NCBI RefSeq assembly: GCF_009848505.1
Contig: NZ_WWDL01000028.1
Location: forward strand, 23,320-87,319
Reading direction: 5' to 3'
DNA: 64,000 bases
From: Muricoccus harenae
Lineage (GTDB): Bacteria; Pseudomonadota; Alphaproteobacteria; Acetobacterales; Acetobacteraceae
The notes beneath the pieces are model-generated. The model saw only the letters and a list, made by a program, of their open reading frames with translations. It was not told where the DNA came from and did not search any database. How positions within the stretch are numbered: the first letter of the stretch is position 1; each line of letters begins with the position of its first letter. This document shows positions 28,868 to 38,012 of the stretch, one piece after another. The position numbers were made by a program, and so were the translations under genes.

Positions 28868-29812
28868 ATGCCTCGCGTCATCTGCGTCGGCGAATGCATG
28901 ATTGAGTTGCGAGAGCGCCCAGACGGGCTGCTCTCTCGCGGCTTTGGCGGAGACACGCTGAACACGGCCGTCTATCTCGCCCGCCTGGGCACAGCCGTGG
29001 AGTACGCGACGGCCCTCGGGAATGACCCGCATAGCGAGGAGATGCTGCGCGCCTGGGAGGCAGAGGGGGTGGGAACCTCCCTCGTCCTGCGCATCGCTGG
29101 CCAGTTGCCGGGCCTGTACCTGATCCAGACCGATCAGGAAGGTGAAAGGCGCTTCTCCTACTGGCGCGACCATTCTCCCGTACGCCGCCTTTTCGACCTG
29201 CCGGATACGCCGCGGATTGAAACAGCCTTAGCCGCCGCGGATGTGCTCTACCTGTCTGGAATTACCTTGTCGCTCTTCCCTGGAAGTTCGCGCGAGCGGT
29301 TGTTCGGTCTTCTTGAAGCGGTTCGGATGCGGGGCGGTCAGGTCGTGTTCGACACCAACTTCCGCCCGCGCGGCTGGCCGGACCGTGACGAAGCCCGGGT
29401 TGCCTTCGGGCGGGCGCTCAAGCTCAGCCACACTGTGCTGGCCGGTGTTGAGGACTTTGCCTTGCTCGAAACCGAATGCACTGCAGACCAACTGTTGCGG
29501 CGTCTGCGCGATGCGGGCGTGGTGGAGGCGGTGGTGAAGCTGGATGAGCCCGGGGCCATCGTGTTGTCCGGAGAGAGCGAGGCGATGGTGCCCGTGCCTG
29601 AGGCGGTGACGCCGGTAGACACTACGGCGGCAGGGGACAGCTTCGCCGCCGCGTTCCTCGCGGCGCGCCTGTCCGGCGCCTCGCCCAGGGCGGCCGTCCT
29701 GGCCGGGCATCGCCTTGCGGGCACTGTGATCCGCCATCCCGGCGCGATCATCCCCCGCGATGCCATGCCGACAGACCTTTCCGCGCCCCAGGGCGCCCCG
29801 GTGACCCCATGA
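28868..29812 (+). CDS. kdgK: PfkB family kinase, 2-keto-3-deoxy sugar-acid kinase type
   Basis: This 314-residue ribokinase-fold enzyme probably phosphorylates the 2-keto-3-deoxy acid made by the upstream dehydratase. It opens with VICVGECMIELRERPDG and FGGDTLNTAVYLARLG, the substrate-binding signature of KdgK. It ends with DTTAAGDSFAAAFLAARL, which contains the catalytic Asp and anion hole. It follows the dehydratase by 15 bases and overlaps the aldolase ATG by four bases (ATGA), so the three are one operon. KdgK is the best call by context; other PfkB sugar kinases are less likely. Confidence 0.88.
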   Translation: MPRVICVGECMIELRERPDGLLSRGFGGDTLNTAVYLARLGTAVEYATALGNDPHSEEMLRAWEAEGVGTSLVLRIAGQLPGLYLIQTDQEGERRFSYWRDHSPVRRLFDLPDTPRIETALAAADVLYLSGITLSLFPGSSRERLFGLLEAVRMRGGQVVFDTNFRPRGWPDRDEARVAFGRALKLSHTVLAGVEDFALLETECTADQLLRRLRDAGVVEAVVKLDEPGAIVLSGESEAMVPVPEAVTPVDTTAAGDSFAAAFLAARLSGASPRAAVLAGHRLAGTVIRHPGAIIPRDAMPTDLSAPQGAPVTP

Positions 29813-30441
29813 CGCGGTCGCCCGCCGATCTCCTGCGCGCGGCGCGCATCGTGCCGGTACTGACCATCCAGGACGTGACGACGGCAGTTCCGCTAGCCCG
29901 GGCCCTGGTCGCGGGTGGCGTGCATATGCTGGAGGTCACGCTGCGGACCAGGGCAGGCGCTGATGCGGCCAAGGCGATCATGGAGGAAGTGCCGGAAGCG
30001 TTGGTCGGATTGGGAACGGTGCTGACCCAAGGCGACCTCGACCTCGCCTGTCGCTTGGGCGTGCAGTTTGCCTTCTCCCCTGGCGCCACGCCGGAGTTGT
30101 TGGACGCTGCGGCCGAGGCGGGCATCCCCTTCGTGCCAGGCGTTGCTACCGCTTCGGAGCTGATGACAGCAATGGCGCGGGGCTTCTCAACCGTGAAGCT
30201 GTTCCCCGCCGCACAGCTCGGCGGTATAGCCGCGCTACGCGCCCTCGGCGCCCCCTTTCCCGATGCACGCTTCTGCCCCACCGGTGGCATCAGCGAGACG
30301 GAGGCCCGAGACTACCTTGCCCTTCCCAATGTGCTGGCGGTGGGTGGTTCCTGGCTGGCCCCGGCTGCCAAGGTAGCGGCTGGCGAGTGGGGCGTCATCG
30401 AGACCCTTGCACGGCGGGCGATGGCCGGGCTCGCATCCTGA
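29809..30441 (+). CDS. eda: KDPG/KHG-type aldolase
   Basis: This is a 210-residue class I aldolase that splits 2-keto-3-deoxy-6-phosphogluconate or a relative into pyruvate and an aldehyde phosphate. The catalytic glutamate is Glu42 (MLEVTLRT) and the Schiff-base lysine is Lys130 (STVKLFPA). PTGGIS marks the phosphate site. It is translationally coupled to the kinase (ATGA overlap) and closes the enzyme part of the operon. The 334 bases after it separate it from the ABC importer genes. Confidence 0.93.
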   Translation: MTRSPADLLRAARIVPVLTIQDVTTAVPLARALVAGGVHMLEVTLRTRAGADAAKAIMEEVPEALVGLGTVLTQGDLDLACRLGVQFAFSPGATPELLDAAAEAGIPFVPGVATASELMTAMARGFSTVKLFPAAQLGGIAALRALGAPFPDARFCPTGGISETEARDYLALPNVLAVGGSWLAPAAKVAAGEWGVIETLARRAMAGLAS

Positions 30442-30775
30442 GGGGTTGGCCGCTGCCGCATTGCAAACGATGCGCGGGCGGCAGGACGAAGGACTCGCGG
30501 CACCTTTGCCCGCCTGGCCCTGCCGCGCCGTTATCCATCCCGTAGCTGGCCGCCGCATTCGGCCACACCCGCCGGATAGCGCAGGTCGGCGCGAGTTCCC
30601 AGGTCTGCGGCGCCACCCTCCAGTCCCGGGACGCAGAACGACCTCCGGGCGCTCAGTCCGCAAACCTTGTTGCATTCGCTCTCTCGGCCTGCGTAGGCTC
30701 AGCGGAACAACGGGAGGCGGATGTCATGGGAAGCCAGCATGTGCGCCCTCGCGTGCCGGGCTAGCAGGCAGGTCC
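30442..30775 (+). other. Intergenic region between aldolase and ABC importer operon
   Basis: No gene is supported here. A weak promoter-like pair (TTGCAT 30670-30675, 18-base spacer, TAGGCT 30694-30699) lies 77 bases before the ATPase start, so the importer may have its own promoter. Confidence 0.3.
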
Positions 30776-31843
30776 ATGGCTGCAGTTGAGATACGGGACG
30801 TCCGCAAGAGCTTCGGCGGCACTCCCATCCTTCATGGCATAGACCTGGACATCGCTGACGGCGAGTTCTGCGTCCTTGTGGGCCCATCAGGTTGCGGAAA
30901 ATCCACGCTTCTGCGGATGATCGCAGGCCTGGAGAACATATCCGGCGGAGAGATCGCGATCGGTGGTAAGGTCGTGAACAACGTGCCCCCGAAGGACCGG
31001 GACATCGCCATGGTGTTCCAGAACTACGCGCTCTACCCCCACATGACAGTCCGCGAGAACATGGCCTTCTCGCTGCGTCTCGCGAAGGCGCCCAAAGCGG
31101 TCGTCGAGGCCGAGACGAGCCGCGCGAGTCGCATCCTGGGACTGGACACACTTCTGGATCGCTACCCCCGCCAGCTTTCGGGCGGGCAGCGGCAACGCGT
31201 CGCCATGGGCCGCGCCATTGTGCGGCACCCCCAGGTTTTCCTCTTCGACGAGCCACTCTCCAACCTTGATGCAAAGCTCCGCGTCCAGATGCGGGGCGAG
31301 ATCAAGGACTTGCACCAGCGGCTCCGCACGACGACGGTCTACGTCACGCATGACCAGATCGAGGCGATGACGATGGCCGACAAAATCGTGGTCATGCAGG
31401 GCGGTCGGGTGGAGCAGATCGGCACACCGCTGGAGCTCTATGACCACCCGGCCAATCTCTTCGTCGCCGGCTTCATTGGCAGCCCCGCCATGAACCTGCT
31501 GCGCGGCCAGGTTCAAGGCGGCGGCTTCCGCTTACCGGGCACCAGCCCGACGTCGGACATCGTGTTTCCCCTGCCCGAGCCAGTGGCGGACGGGAAGCCC
31601 GCGGTCTACGGCATCCGCCCGGAGCATCTTCGCCTCTCGGACAGCGGCATTCCCGTGACCATTCAGCTCGTGGAACCCACCGGCTCGGAGACAATGGTCA
31701 CGGCCCGGTTGGGCAATGCCACGCTGGTCGGGGCGTTCCGCGAGCGCGTATCGGCCAAAGTTGGCGACACGCTGCGGATCATGCCGGACCCGGCCCTCGC
31801 TCATCTGTTCAGCGAAGAGACGGGGATGCGGCTGACGAGCTGA
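30776..31843 (+). CDS. Sugar ABC transporter ATP-binding protein (UgpC/MsmK/MalK type)
   Basis: This is the 355-residue cytoplasmic ATPase of a carbohydrate importer. Walker [10 protein letters not shown] is at residues 36-44, the signature [10 protein letters not shown] near 135 and Walker [16 protein letters not shown] just after. The C-terminal regulatory TOBE-type domain has GIRPEHLRL. The ATG at 30776 has AGGCAGG upstream and starts the homology. It is followed by its binding protein and two permeases, so the importer is complete. Confidence 0.93.
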   Translation: MAAVEIRDVRKSFGGTPILHGIDLDIADGEFCVLVGPSGCGKSTLLRMIAGLENISGGEIAIGGKVVNNVPPKDRDIAMVFQNYALYPHMTVRENMAFSLRLAKAPKAVVEAETSRASRILGLDTLLDRYPRQLSGGQRQRVAMGRAIVRHPQVFLFDEPLSNLDAKLRVQMRGEIKDLHQRLRTTTVYVTHDQIEAMTMADKIVVMQGGRVEQIGTPLELYDHPANLFVAGFIGSPAMNLLRGQVQGGGFRLPGTSPTSDIVFPLPEPVADGKPAVYGIRPEHLRLSDSGIPVTIQLVEPTGSETMVTARLGNATLVGAFRERVSAKVGDTLRIMPDPALAHLFSEETGMRLTS

Positions 31844-31885
31844 AGACCACTCGGCAAACAAGAACATCCCGGGAGGAAACGAAGA

Positions 31886-33214
31886 ATGGATCTGTTCACG
31901 CGGCGCGGTACGCTTGCACTCGGCGCCGGTGCCCTTGCGACCACTGCTGTCGGACCTCGCGGCACTCGCGCGGCCATTCCCACGGCCAATGTCTCGCCGC
32001 CGCAGACGCGCATCGAGAATGGCGCGACCCTGCGCGTGCTGCGCCCAACCAAATTCGTGGATGCCGACGAGACGGTCTTCCGCGAGAACACCGCAAAGTT
32101 CACTGCCCAGACGGGCGTCCAGGTGCGCGCCGATTTCGCTGGCTGGGAGGACCTGCGGCCGCAGACGGCAGTGGCAGCCAACACCGGCGCAGGCCCGGAT
32201 GTGGTCGTGGGCTGGGCGGATGATCCGCACATCTATTCCGACAAGCTGCTGGACCTGTCCGAGCTCGCGAATTACCTTGGCCAGAAGTATGGTGGGTGGC
32301 TCGCCCTGCCCCAGCGCTTCGGCAAGAAGTGGGGCAGCGAGCAGTGGATCGCCATTCCAATGGGCGGCACCGGCGCACCCTGTGTCTACCGCATCTCCTG
32401 GGCCAAGGAGGCCGGCTACGACAGCATCCCGACGGACCACGATGGATTCCTGAAGCTCTGCCAGGGGCTTAAGCGCAATGGCCACCCGGCCGGCTTCGCA
32501 CTTGGCAACGCCGTCGGCGACGGCAACGCCTATTGCAACTGGCTGCTCTGGTCACATGGCGGGATGGTGGTGGATGAGGCCGGCAAGGTCGCCATCAACA
32601 GCCCGCAGACGCTGCAGGCGCTGCGCTACGCCAAGGAACTGTATCAGACCTTCATCCCCGGCACCCTCTCCTGGGGCGACGTGAACAACAACCGCGCCTA
32701 TGCGGCGGGCGAAGTCGGCCTGACCCAGAATGGCGTGTCCATGTACTTCTCCTTGAAGAACGACCCGCGCACCGCAGCCATCGCCGAGGATACGGGCATG
32801 ATGCGCATGCCGACGGGGCCATCGGGCAAGATGGCGGAGAATGTTCTTCTGCTGAACGCCATGGTGTTCAAGCACACGCGCTACCCCAATGCCGCGAAGG
32901 AATACATCCGCTTTATGATGGAGGCGGAGCAGTATGATCCCTGGCTGACGGGATGCGGCGGGTACTGGGCGCACCCCCTCGCCGCCTATGCCGAAAGTGA
33001 TGTCTGGAAGAGCGACCCGAAAATCGCGGTCTACCGTGATTCGAATACGGTCGAGTTCTGGTCAGGGTACAAGGGGCCCATCAGTGCTGCCTCCGGCTCC
33101 GTCGCCGCAGACTATGTCGTGGTCCAAATGTTTGCCGCGGCATCGTCAGGGCAATCCTCGCCCGAAGATGCCGTCCGTGATGCCGAGCGCCGGGCCCGCC
33201 GCTACTACCGCTAG
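31886..33214 (+). CDS. Sugar ABC transporter substrate-binding protein
   Basis: This is a 442-residue periplasmic receptor of the extracellular-solute-binding family 1. The N-terminus is a twin-arginine signal (TRRGTLALGAGALATTA). The body has the family motif of a first lobe around VLRPTKFVDADETVF, and NNNRAYAAGEVGLTQNG later. A good GGGAGGAAAC precedes the ATG. The neighbouring enzymes suggest a sugar acid or pentose-type ligand, which is an inference from context. Confidence 0.92.
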   Translation: MDLFTRRGTLALGAGALATTAVGPRGTRAAIPTANVSPPQTRIENGATLRVLRPTKFVDADETVFRENTAKFTAQTGVQVRADFAGWEDLRPQTAVAANTGAGPDVVVGWADDPHIYSDKLLDLSELANYLGQKYGGWLALPQRFGKKWGSEQWIAIPMGGTGAPCVYRISWAKEAGYDSIPTDHDGFLKLCQGLKRNGHPAGFALGNAVGDGNAYCNWLLWSHGGMVVDEAGKVAINSPQTLQALRYAKELYQTFIPGTLSWGDVNNNRAYAAGEVGLTQNGVSMYFSLKNDPRTAAIAEDTGMMRMPTGPSGKMAENVLLLNAMVFKHTRYPNAAKEYIRFMMEAEQYDPWLTGCGGYWAHPLAAYAESDVWKSDPKIAVYRDSNTVEFWSGYKGPISAASGSVAADYVVVQMFAAASSGQSSPEDAVRDAERRARRYYR

Positions 33215-33241
33215 ACTCCCGGCCAGCGCAGGAAGGTCAGC

Positions 33242-34204
33242 ATGTCCGAGGTCACCACTGCTGAAGTGCCCTGGAGCCCGAAGCGAGCCGCACCTGGTGC
33301 GATCGCCCGACTGCTGGACAGCAAGCCTGTTCTGATCTTCCTCTGCCTGCTGCCGGCAGTCGGGCTGCTGCTGACCTTCCTGACCTATCCGCTCGGCCTG
33401 GGCATTTGGCTCGCCTTTACGGACACCCATGTGGGCCGAGGCGGCATCTTCGTCGGGCTCGAGAACTTTGAATCGCTCTGGTACGATAACGTGTTCTGGG
33501 GAGCCGTGTTCTACACGGTCTTCTACACAACCGTTGCCACGGTCCTGAAGTTCGGACTGGGGCTTTGGCTGGCACTTCTGCTGAACGAGAACGTGCCGCT
33601 CAAGTCCCTGATCCGCGCCATCATCTTGATGCCTTGGATCGTGCCGACCGTCCTGTCGGCGATCACCTTCTGGTGGATCTACGACGCGCAGTTCTCGATC
33701 ATCTCCTATGTGCTCGTGGACGTCCTGGGTTGGCGCACCACCTATATCGACTTCCTGGGCACGCCTTGGCATGCGCGATGGTCCCTCATTGCTGCGAATG
33801 TATGGCGCGGCATTCCCTTCGTAGCGATCTCGCTCCTGGCGGGGCTGCAGACCATCTCGCCTTCTCTTTACGAAGCGGCGCTCCTGGACGGAGCGTCGTC
33901 CTGGCAGCGCTTCCGCAAGATCACCGCCCCGCTGCTCATGCCGATCCTGGCTGTGGTGCTTACCTTCTCCGTGCTGTTCACCTTTACGGACTTCCAGCTG
34001 GTCTATGCCATCACGCGCGGAGGCCCGATTAACTCGACACATCTGATGGCGACACTGGCTTTCCAGCGCGGCATTCCCGGTGGACAGCTCGGCGAAGGCG
34101 CAGCGATCGCGGTCTCGATGATCCCATTCCTGATCTTCGCGACCTTGTTCAGCTACTTCGCCCTCGCCCGGCGCAAGTGGCAGCAGGGAGACGACAATGA
34201 ATAG
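33242..34204 (+). CDS. Sugar ABC transporter permease (MalF/UgpA type)
   Basis: This is a 320-residue inner-membrane permease with six core helices. Its EAA loop EAALLDGASSWQRFRKITAPLL (about residues 219-240) contacts the ATPase. A C-terminal extension ends in FALARRKWQQ. It overlaps the next permease by eight bases. Together with the upstream binding protein and ATPase it makes a full importer. Confidence 0.92.
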   Translation: MSEVTTAEVPWSPKRAAPGAIARLLDSKPVLIFLCLLPAVGLLLTFLTYPLGLGIWLAFTDTHVGRGGIFVGLENFESLWYDNVFWGAVFYTVFYTTVATVLKFGLGLWLALLLNENVPLKSLIRAIILMPWIVPTVLSAITFWWIYDAQFSIISYVLVDVLGWRTTYIDFLGTPWHARWSLIAANVWRGIPFVAISLLAGLQTISPSLYEAALLDGASSWQRFRKITAPLLMPILAVVLTFSVLFTFTDFQLVYAITRGGPINSTHLMATLAFQRGIPGGQLGEGAAIAVSMIPFLIFATLFSYFALARRKWQQGDDNE

Positions 34205-35069
34205 CTCCACAAGCGAAGGCGCGTTGCTCACCTGGCAGTCCGGCCCGCGGCGCGTCCTGACAGTCTATGTGCCGCTGGCCTGCTTCGTGTTCGTCCTGCT
34301 CTTCCCCTTCTACTGGATGACGATCACGACGTTCAAACCGAATGCGGAGCTCTACGACTACAAGACCTACAATCCATTTTGGGTGGTGCAGCCAACACTG
34401 GATAATATCAAGCGGCTGCTGTTCGAGACCTCCTACCCCCGATGGCTGATGACCACGATGCTGGTGGCGATCTGCTCGACGGTTCTGTCGATCTTCGCAT
34501 CGGTCCTGGCCGCCAACGCTATCCAGCGACTGCGGTTCAAGGGCGCCAACTTGGTCGGGCTGGCCATCTACATTGCCTATCTTGTACCGCCATCCATCCT
34601 GTTCATCCCACTCGCGACGATGGTGTTCCAGCTGGGGCTTTTCGACAGCCCGGCGGCGCTGATCCTGACCTACCCGACCTTCCTGATCCCGTTCTGCACC
34701 TGGCTGCTGATCGGCTACTTCAGGTCCATCCCTTACGAGCTGGAGGAATGTGCGTTGATGGATGGTGCCTCACGGCTCCAGATCCTCCGCAGGATTACCC
34801 TTCCCCTTGCGGTTCCCGGCCTGATCAGCGCAGGGATCTTCTCTTTCACTCTGTCCTGGAACGAGTTCATCTATGCGCTTGCCTTCATCTCATCTTCCGA
34901 GAAGAAGACTGTGCCCGTCGCGATCCTGACAGAGTTGGTTCAGGGTGACGTGTACCAGTGGGGGTCGCTGATGGCGGGCTCCTTGCTGGGGTCATTGCCG
35001 GTCGCGATATTTTATTCGTTCTTCGTTGACTACTACGTCTCTTCGCTCACGGGAGCGGTGAAGGAGTGA
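34197..35069 (+). CDS. Sugar ABC transporter permease (MalG/UgpE type)
   Basis: This is the second permease subunit, 290 residues with six helices. The EAA loop is ECALMDGASRLQILRRITLP (about 182-201), followed by a final helix and FVDYYVSSLTGAVKE. Its start lies inside the end of the first permease gene. A FAH-family gene begins 19 bases after its stop, so import and catabolism are on one transcript. Confidence 0.92.
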   Translation: MNSSTSEGALLTWQSGPRRVLTVYVPLACFVFVLLFPFYWMTITTFKPNAELYDYKTYNPFWVVQPTLDNIKRLLFETSYPRWLMTTMLVAICSTVLSIFASVLAANAIQRLRFKGANLVGLAIYIAYLVPPSILFIPLATMVFQLGLFDSPAALILTYPTFLIPFCTWLLIGYFRSIPYELEECALMDGASRLQILRRITLPLAVPGLISAGIFSFTLSWNEFIYALAFISSSEKKTVPVAILTELVQGDVYQWGSLMAGSLLGSLPVAIFYSFFVDYYVSSLTGAVKE

Positions 35070-35088
35070 TGCTTGCGACCTTTGATCC

Positions 35089-36273
35089 ATGCCGCCTGAC
35101 GGGCTGACCCTCAAAGCGGCCACGACACTGCCCGCGGACGCCGCACGGGCGACCCTCGTGGGGCGGATCTGGCGGCCTGACGCGGATGGCCCATCCGTTG
35201 TGGCAATCCGAGCTGGGGAGGTGTTTGACGTCTCGGCCCGCTTCGCCACGGTGCGCGACCTGTGCGAGGCGAAGGACCCTGCCTTGTCCTTGAGCCGTAC
35301 GGCTGGCGAGGCGCTAGGGCCATTGCAGGCCATACTGGAAAATACGCCTCAGGATGCACGAGATCCGTCCCGACCGTGGCTCCTGGCGCCGATTGATCTG
35401 CAAGCCATTAAGGCAGCAGGGGTCACCTTCGTGGCGTCGATGCTGGAGCGGGTGATCGAGGAGCGCGCCAAGGGCGACCCGGACGCCGCGCTGTCGATCC
35501 GCGCTGAGGTCTCCAGCCTGATCGGCGGCGATCTGAGAGGTCTCAAGCCCGGGTCCGCCGAGGCAGCGCGCGTAAAGGCCGTGCTGCAGGCGCGCGGTGT
35601 CTGGAGCCAGTATCTTGAGGTCGGGATTGGGCCCGATGCAGAGATCTTTACCAAGGCACAGCCGATGGCAGCCGTCGGCCCTGGAGCCGATATCGGAGTC
35701 CGCCCGGATTCAACCTGGAACAACCCCGAGCCCGAGATCGTCCTGGCATGCTCATCCGATGGGCGGATCGTTGGTGCCACCCTCGGGAATGATGTGAACC
35801 TGCGTGACTTCGAGGGCCGTTCGGCGCTTCTTCTGTCTAAGGCGAAGGACAACAACGCAAGTTGCGCTATCGGCCCGTTCCTCCGCCTGTTCGATGGGGG
35901 CTTCGGCCTAGGCGATGTACGCCGGGCCGTCATCTCGCTCCGGGTGGAGGGGCGTGATGGTTTCGTTCTTGATGGTGAATCGTCTCTGTCCGAGATCAGC
36001 CGGGACCCGGCCGATCTCGTGGGCCAAGCCATCAACGCACATCACCAGTACCCGGATGGCGCCGTGCTGTTCCTGGGCACCATGTTCGCGCCTGTGAAGG
36101 ATCGCCGGGAAGCTGGGCAGGGCTTTACCCATTACGTTGGCGATGTGGTTACGATCTCCTGCCCGTCTTTGGGCAGCCTTATGAACCGCGTTCGCCACAC
36201 GCATGACTGCGCGCCCTGGACCTACGGGCCGAGCCATCTGATGCGCAACCTCGCTCGGCGTGGCCTCGTGTAA
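35089..36273 (+). CDS. Fumarylacetoacetate hydrolase family protein, XylX-like 2-keto-3-deoxy acid dehydratase
   Basis: This 394-residue FAH-fold protein has the length and layout of Caulobacter XylX and related 2-keto-3-deoxypentonate dehydratases. Those proteins remove water to give alpha-ketoglutarate semialdehyde. Metal-site sequences include EIVLACSSDGRIVGATLGND and LRDFEGRS, with later KDNNASCAIGPFL. An in-frame TGA at 35083 makes ATG 35089 the earliest start, and no good Shine-Dalgarno precedes it. It follows the sugar importer by 19 bases. An alternative is another FAH hydrolase, but the context supports the dehydratase. Confidence 0.82.
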   Translation: MPPDGLTLKAATTLPADAARATLVGRIWRPDADGPSVVAIRAGEVFDVSARFATVRDLCEAKDPALSLSRTAGEALGPLQAILENTPQDARDPSRPWLLAPIDLQAIKAAGVTFVASMLERVIEERAKGDPDAALSIRAEVSSLIGGDLRGLKPGSAEAARVKAVLQARGVWSQYLEVGIGPDAEIFTKAQPMAAVGPGADIGVRPDSTWNNPEPEIVLACSSDGRIVGATLGNDVNLRDFEGRSALLLSKAKDNNASCAIGPFLRLFDGGFGLGDVRRAVISLRVEGRDGFVLDGESSLSEISRDPADLVGQAINAHHQYPDGAVLFLGTMFAPVKDRREAGQGFTHYVGDVVTISCPSLGSLMNRVRHTHDCAPWTYGPSHLMRNLARRGLV

Positions 36274-36408
36274 GGGACCATTGCTCAGGGGTGAGGAAGG
36301 ATTTGCGCCACGCCCCGAACATGGCGCGGGTCTATAAGCTGGCCCCGGGCGCCCTGCCATGTGGAAATGGTTCCCATCCGCGATGACACCGGTTTAACCT
36401 CCCCTGAA

Positions 36409-36427
36409 GCTGGCGGTCACAGCCAGC
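36409..36427. promoter_or_regulatory. Inverted repeat upstream of TRAP operon
   Basis: GCTGGC and GCCAGC are separated by seven bases, 25 bases before the dctP ATG. It could be an operator or a leader hairpin; there is no other evidence. Confidence 0.25.
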
Positions 36428-36451
36428 AGGCAATGTCCAGGGAGTAGATCG

Positions 36452-37444
36452 ATGCACCGCAGGAGCCTTCTGGCCGGCGCAATGGCCACGCCCGCCCTAC
36501 TGTCTATCCCCGCCCGTGCCCAGGGCACGATTACGCTGAACGGCGCCAGCCAGTTCGGCGACGAACACCCTTACACAAAGTCGATGGTCCGCTTCGAGGA
36601 GTTGGTGAAGCAGTATTACGGCCGTCCCGTCAACTTCGTGCTGCACAAGAACAGCAGCCTCGGCCTGGAGAAGCAGTATTTCGAGTATATGGCGCAGGGT
36701 CGCGCGGTAGACTACGCCGTCGTGTCGCCGGCGCATATGTCCACCTTCTCCCGCGCCGCGCCCTTTGTGGACGCGCCCTTCATCTTTCGTGACCTTGCGC
36801 ACTGGAACGCCGTGCTGGAGCAGGACCTGTTCAAGCCGGTGGCAGACGAGGTGGAGCGCCGCGCCCGCGTGGCCATGATAGGTTATGGCGGCGGCGGCGT
36901 ACGCAACATCTTCTTCCGCAAGCCCATCCGGAATCTGGCCGAGTTGCGAGGCGCCAAGGTTCGTGTCCAGGGTGCGCCAATCTGGAGCCGCACATTCGCC
37001 GCTGTGGGCATGTCACCCACCGTCATTGCCTATAACGAGATCTACAACGCCATCCAGAACAACGTCATCGACGGCGGCGAGAACGAGGCTGCGGGTGTCG
37101 AGCAAATGCGCTTCTACGAGGTGGCACCGGAACTTGCGATGACGCAGCACGCCATCACCATCCGGCCGCTCTGCTTCTCCGTCGCGACGCTTAACCGCCT
37201 GCCCAACGACTTGCAGGCGGCGGTCCGCCGTGCGGGCCGAGAGGCCAGCGCTTTCCATCGGGAGATGGAATCGAGCGAGGACGGCAAGATCCTGGATAAC
37301 CTCGAGCGTGCCGGCAAGCTGCGCCGGGTGGAGTTCACGCAGCGGGCCGAAATGAAGCGCCTCGTGGATCCGGTGATGACCGCCTACGCACGCGAGATCG
37401 AGGCGGAGAACATCCTGAACCGCATCAACGGGCTCGCCTCCTGA
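36452..37444 (+). CDS. dctP: TRAP transporter substrate-binding protein (DctP type)
   Basis: This is a 330-residue periplasmic receptor for organic or sugar acids. A signal peptide covers about residues 1-23 (RRSLLAGAMATPALLS, cleaved after ARAQ). GAPIWSRTFAAVGMSPTVIAYNEIYNAIQ matches the DctP-family core with its carboxylate-binding arginine. GGGAG stands 8 bases before the ATG. The two membrane subunits follow directly. The substrate is unknown; proximity to the sugar-acid module suggests a hexuronate or aldonate. Confidence 0.93.
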   Translation: MHRRSLLAGAMATPALLSIPARAQGTITLNGASQFGDEHPYTKSMVRFEELVKQYYGRPVNFVLHKNSSLGLEKQYFEYMAQGRAVDYAVVSPAHMSTFSRAAPFVDAPFIFRDLAHWNAVLEQDLFKPVADEVERRARVAMIGYGGGGVRNIFFRKPIRNLAELRGAKVRVQGAPIWSRTFAAVGMSPTVIAYNEIYNAIQNNVIDGGENEAAGVEQMRFYEVAPELAMTQHAITIRPLCFSVATLNRLPNDLQAAVRRAGREASAFHREMESSEDGKILDNLERAGKLRRVEFTQRAEMKRLVDPVMTAYAREIEAENILNRINGLAS

Positions 37445-37499
37445 TCGACTTGGCCGGGGCAGCTGTTCCGGCCATCCTTCCCCACATCGCGGAGGTCTC

Positions 37500-38012
37500 A
37501 TGGCCACTGCCATCCCGGCGGCACTTGCTGTGCTGCGCCGCCTGAACGGCGCCCTTGCGCGCGTCATCCTGTTGCTGCTGATCGTTACCGTCGCCGTTCT
37601 GGTCGTTCCCGTCAGCCTGCAGATCTTCTCCCGCTACACCACCCTTATCCCGAACTACATCTGGACCGAGGAGCTTGCACGGTTCTGCCTCGTTTATGCC
37701 GTGATGCTCGGCGCCATGCTGGCGGTGCGGGAAGGTACGCATTTTGTCGTGGATGTCTTTCCACGACTGACGGCGCGCGGTGAAGCCAAGGTGGAGTTGA
37801 TCTCCGGCGTGTTCGTGCTTCTCTTTGCCTTCGTCTTCCTATGGTGGGGGTGGGAGTTCACGGAGTTCGCTTTCTACCGGATCAGCGAGCTGGCGGAGCT
37901 GCCACTTTGGATCATCCACATCGCCTGGCCCATCGCGGGGCTGGTCTGGATATTGTTCCAGACGGAGCGGATGCTCGGCGCGGCCTGTGTACTGCGTGGG
38001 AGAGAAGCGTGA
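37500..38012 (+). CDS. dctQ: TRAP transporter small membrane subunit (DctQ type)
   Basis: This is a 170-residue membrane protein with four helices. The DctQ signature is in the second helix region (IWTEELARFCLVYAVMLGAMLAV, residues 56 onward). It pairs with the large subunit to couple uptake to a sodium gradient. Its TGA overlaps the ATG of dctM by one base, so the two are translated together. Confidence 0.93.
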   Translation: MATAIPAALAVLRRLNGALARVILLLLIVTVAVLVVPVSLQIFSRYTTLIPNYIWTEELARFCLVYAVMLGAMLAVREGTHFVVDVFPRLTARGEAKVELISGVFVLLFAFVFLWWGWEFTEFAFYRISELAELPLWIIHIAWPIAGLVWILFQTERMLGAACVLRGREA

